Assembly: GCF_011386835.1 (NCBI RefSeq)
Contig: NC_088797.1
Coordinates: 40,485,583 to 40,549,582, forward strand
Reading direction: 5' to 3'
Source: Chrysemys picta bellii
Lineage: Eukaryota; Chordata; Testudines; Emydidae
DNA: 64,000 nt
This document shows positions 60,201 through 64,000 of the stretch, one piece after another. Made by a program: the position numbers and the translations under genes. The notes under the pieces are model-generated. The model was not told the origin of the DNA. It made no database searches and saw only the letters and a list, made by a program, of their open reading frames with translations. Each line of letters starts with the position of its first letter. Position 1 is the first letter of the stretch.

Positions 60201-63200
60201 GAAAATGTGGGATTTCTGTGCATGCAAAGACACATGTACTCAAGAATGAGCATGTGTGTGTGTCAGTGTCAGATTCACATATGAGGTTGAGGTCATTTTG
60301 AAAATTTGGCCTTCCCCATCAGGGACACACTATGAAACTCATGGGTCTCACCACAGGCAACTCTGCTATTATGTAGTAACAACTGTACAATTTGCTAACC
60401 CAACCTACTGATGAAAGTACAGAACTGCAAATGTTACTTTGCTGATTTGCTGAACAGCTAAGGATATTACAGGAAAATTAACTGGTATTGAGTGTTCTAC
60501 TGCCTATTCAGATCTTTTTTATGTTGAAATATGTGGCATTTTCCATTGGAACTTCAACTGAAGCTGTACTTTCTTGTCATTAACACATACTACGTGCTCA
60601 AGAAAGAGGGGGCTGAATCTAATGAAAGGTGAGGAAAAGGCAAAGTAGAATAGATACTCCTGCTGGGAGTATGGCTGAGATCTATGTCACTGACTCACCA
60701 CCATATCTTGCATCCCTGTTGGAAATGTCATCATGGTAGCCAAGGACTGTCTGAGCAAAAAGCAGAGAGAGACTAAACTATTTTCTCACCCCTACAGGTG
60801 GTGGGCCATACAGGTCAGAATTACAATACATTGCACTATCTTTGGGCATTGTACTGTACCCATTTGTGCCTTTCTAAGCTTTCTTGGGACACGCACTAAG
60901 CTCTTTAAAGCACTATGTATACATAATAATTGTCTGGTATGCCGAAAGGACAGGAGACACTTGATATGGATTTTAATCAGGCCACAACTTTATTATATAG
61001 TTTTCTGGGTCTACCTGGCAGATAAGTGTACAGTGCAGGCAAATCCATGTTTATTCAAATCATTACCTGCACCAGCCCCCCTTCATTTTCCATCCAGGTT
61101 CCCCTCAGCCAACCCATAGCTTGGACCTTACCACCCACCCGCCTCGTAGAATGGTTAAGGTGAGCTATAAGAATGAGGTGCGATTGGCTCCCTGCCATAC
61201 CAATCATAGGTGTCCCCAACCCACCTCCCCTGTTCTGTTCCTTTACTCAGCACCTCCTTTTAAGTCCTTTACCAGGCTACTTATCTGGTCACTGGATGCC
61301 TTCCCTATGGAGTACCTGCACTGGACATCCACCCCACACTTACAAAATAAGTTGCGACATATAGTCTACCACCTTTTCTTCTTACCAGAAAAGGTCCTCC
61401 CTGACACCAGCTCTGGGGAAGGTGAAAAAACGTCACTCCACCAAAGCCAATCTGGTGGTGCGGGAAAATTCTTTCCCAGTGCCCCTAAAAAGGAGTGACT
61501 AGCACAAAGCCCACAGCAGGTCCTAACCCAATCTGATATTCGCCACCTCTAGGGGAGGGAAGGTGGGTGCTGCCTTTCCTGCAGTATGGAAAAAGGGGCT
61601 TCCAATGCCCAGGACTTGCACCTTTAGAGCCTTCCGACCTCACATTCCTGTTCACCTTTTGCAGCAGTTTCTGATCTCATTTCCCTTTCCCTCCCCGTCA
61701 CTATAAAGCACTGCTGCCTTCCCTCTGCAAGCCCAGCCAATGTTCCACCCACTTTAAGTGCGGTGCGGTCATTTCTTCCATTACAAATTCACACAACTTT
61801 ATCATTGTGGGGTGACTGCTTGGCTTCCTCAGATTCATTCTTTAAGTTTTCCATGCACATTGCTTTTTTGGGTTTTATTATCCACTTAAAGAAAGAATAA
61901 AACTGCCTGTGCCAGTCAACAGAAAAAAATCAGAAGAGACATTTTGGGCTTATCAACCTGGACATTTATTTTAAAACTTTCACTTTAAAGTAGCAATATC
62001 TATGCTGGTGATACAGTGGTCCAAATTCCCCCTTCAAAAGCTCAACTGAAGTCAGGGGAGTGATTAATTTGGCCCAGTATTCCCTGATTCTGGCAAAAAA
62101 GTATTGTTGGGGGCTAGTTAAATACACACGAATGGTAAAATATTCACCCTACTCCTTTATTTAGGGTTTAAGGTTGAGATTTTCCCAGGAGCCTTTATGG
62201 AGACAGGTGTCCAAATCTGTGTCCATCTCCCTTAGGCTGAAATTTTCAAAGGAACTCAAGTGAGTTGGAAAGACTGTCTCAGGACAATGCGATGGTTTTC
62301 TGAATATGGGTATGGTGCTTATGATAATAAGGAATCAAAGCTCCAGCTACAGTCAACCACAGGGTGGGAAGATGCTAAGCAACCTTAAACTGAGCAAGCT
62401 TGGGAACCCAGTTTGACCAATGCACTTCAATCCTGACCTATTAAAAAAAAAACAGGATGTGGGGAAGAAAATGGAAAGAACCATCTAGCAGCAAGCCTCT
62501 GCTCTTCCAGTATTCCCATGGCCCACTCTGAACTGCTACAGTTCCATGTCACACTGAGGGTGGACACTCCTGGGTGGCCCCCTGGATTCCTGCCTCACTG
62601 CCCTCATTGCATAGCAGAACCTCACTGGTTCGGATGCCAGGGAGTCTTCACGATGGCTGAGATGGGCATGATTTGCCCCTTCGTACCCCTTCAAACAGAT
62701 CTTTGGATGCCATTTGAACAATCTGCATTGTGACCACATTCCTGAAGCACGGCTATTAGCTTAGCACAAACTGCAGCCAAGGTAATATAAATAAATCAGG
62801 GAGTGGAGGGACAGGAAAGAGGTAGAGCACTATATTGCCCCTTAATTAACAAAAGGATTAAATCCCCTTCTCCAAAGTTGCTAAGAGATGTATTTCAAGG
62901 GTGCAAGAGCTGGCCTCATACAACTCAAGCACACAATGATATCAGCAACGTCTGTTACAAATGGTACCAAAAATCGAGAAGGTAGGATATGGAACCAATA
63001 TGCTCTAGGAATTATTTTGGGGAAGATCTGTAGCCTGTGTTATAAAAGAATCAGATTAGATTATCACAATGGTTCCTTTTGACTTTGGAATCTATGAAAC
63101 TGAAACACACACACAAGCATATGAAAAACCAAAGCTTCCTTTTAATGGATGAGCCCCCTATGTCAAGGAATCCATTAGCTTCACCCCATACTGTCCACTG

Positions 63201-64000
63201 TGTCCCTCACTGGAGTGTAACAGCTCCCAGGTCCTGGCTCAAAGCTATGTTCTAGCAACTTAACTCTATGAAATTCTAAACACCATTGCCTTACACACGC
63301 ACACACACTGTTGGCCTGATCTAACTTTCATTGCCTCTTTCCATTGACTTGAGTGGTAGCAGAATTAAGCCTATTGTGAAAGCTGTTGTTAGAATTCTAT
63401 TTGTATTGGTGAACTATGTTCAAAGGATATTGACTCTACATACACCACAAGTTTTTAGTTGTAAAACAAACTATGTGTAAGCAACATACCAAACTAGACT
63501 TGGTGCATGAAACTGGGATTGCTGAATCTATTTGAAATGGTCATCTCCCATACCATGATATCCATGAGCAAGCTCCTCTTAGGGCCAAAATATCATAGTT
63601 GTCATTTACTGCCTGCATAAGTGACCTCTCTACTATGCAATACACATATGCAAAATACGATGCTATACTGCATGTACTATTTTACCACACACATTCATTT
63701 GGGACAGATTTTGAAAGGTACTTAGATGTCTAAAGATGAAGATAGGGACCTAGTGAGATTTTCAGAAGTCCTCAACTCCTATCAATAGCACTTCTGAAAA
63801 TCATCCTAGGTTCCTATCCGCATGTTAAGCACCTAGATACCTTTGAACATCTGGCCCTTTGTGGAACTCCTGGTAACGGATGTGATAATATTCATTTTAA
63901 AACATTTTGTAATGTAAACACTTTAGACCAAATTTTCAAGTGTAAATGCATTGGATGACTCTGAAAAAACAACAAAAATGCACATGTACACTATATGCTC
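57213..64000. other. Upstream region of SLC6A1 (5' intron or flank)
   Basis: No coding exon of a known gene, no CpG island and no TATA-type promoter that I can support. Contains a CR1 3' fragment (62985-63095), short GT/CA runs (60250, 63300), and a degenerate GATTTTCAGAAGT...CACTTCTGAAAATC repeat (63710-63860). A speculative noncoding exon at 59555-59744 is discussed as a finding. Confidence 0.6.
62985..63095 (+). mobile_element. CR1 3' end fragment
   Basis: TAGCCTGTGTTATAAAAGAA, CAGATTAGATTATCACAATG and GACTTTGGAATCTATGAA follow the CR1 3' terminal consensus. Confidence 0.75.

Noticed and set aside
61121..61498. 125-codon plus-strand frame with a proline-rich composition
   Set aside because: No recognisable domain, no splice context, and an unremarkable frame length for this base composition.

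Overview
This is a stretch of vertebrate nuclear genome, most likely from a cryptodiran turtle. It is AT-rich and gene-poor, with large introns and dense interspersed repeats. The repeats include CR1 LINEs on both strands, a tRNA-derived SINE with a CR1-like tail of the tortoise Cry-I type, MIR/CORE-SINEs, hAT miniature elements with 8-bp target duplications, a DIRS retrotransposon, a Ty3/gypsy relic and solo LTRs. The turtle assignment rests on repeat families recognised from memory. It is strong for sauropsid and good for turtle.

The only host gene I can support is SLC6A1 (GABA transporter 1, GAT-1), on the minus strand. All 14 coding exons are present, from the ATG at 57109 to the stop at 21175. 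Every intron is GT-AG, and the exons sum to exactly 1800 nt (599 codons plus stop), the length of mammalian GAT-1. Known functional residues (Tyr60, Trp68, Arg69, Glu101, Tyr140, Gln291, Ser295, Asn327, Ser331, Asp395, Ser396) fall at their mammalian numbers, and the C-terminal PDZ ligand is intact. The 3'UTR runs to about 18.8 kb and contains an old tandem duplication of roughly 0.5 kb. No promoter or CpG island is visible, so the transcription start is probably beyond 64 kb.

Layout: 0-1 kb, spacer with a GT microsatellite. 1.05-7.91 kb, a decayed DIRS element in minus orientation with inverted termini and an internal complementary region; it is inserted into an older MIR and itself carries two LTR insertions. 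8.1-8.6 kb, a TIR element. 9.2-14.5 kb, a plus-strand CR1 split by a minus-strand Ty3/gypsy element, which is itself split by a solo LTR. 14.6-18.2 kb, hAT-type elements and unremarkable spacer. 18.8-21.2 kb, SLC6A1 3'UTR. 21.2-57.2 kb, SLC6A1 exons and repeat-rich introns, including an inverted pair of hAT MITEs inside a CR1 (50-52 kb) and a 335-bp palindromic MITE (31.7 kb). 57.2-64 kb, upstream intron or 5' flank, with one speculative noncoding exon near 59.6 kb.

I found no undescribed multi-gene system. The items most worth following up are the duplicated 3'UTR, the DIRS terminal architecture nested in a MIR, the inverted hAT pair, the gypsy relic apparently lacking integrase, and the intron made almost entirely of SINE.
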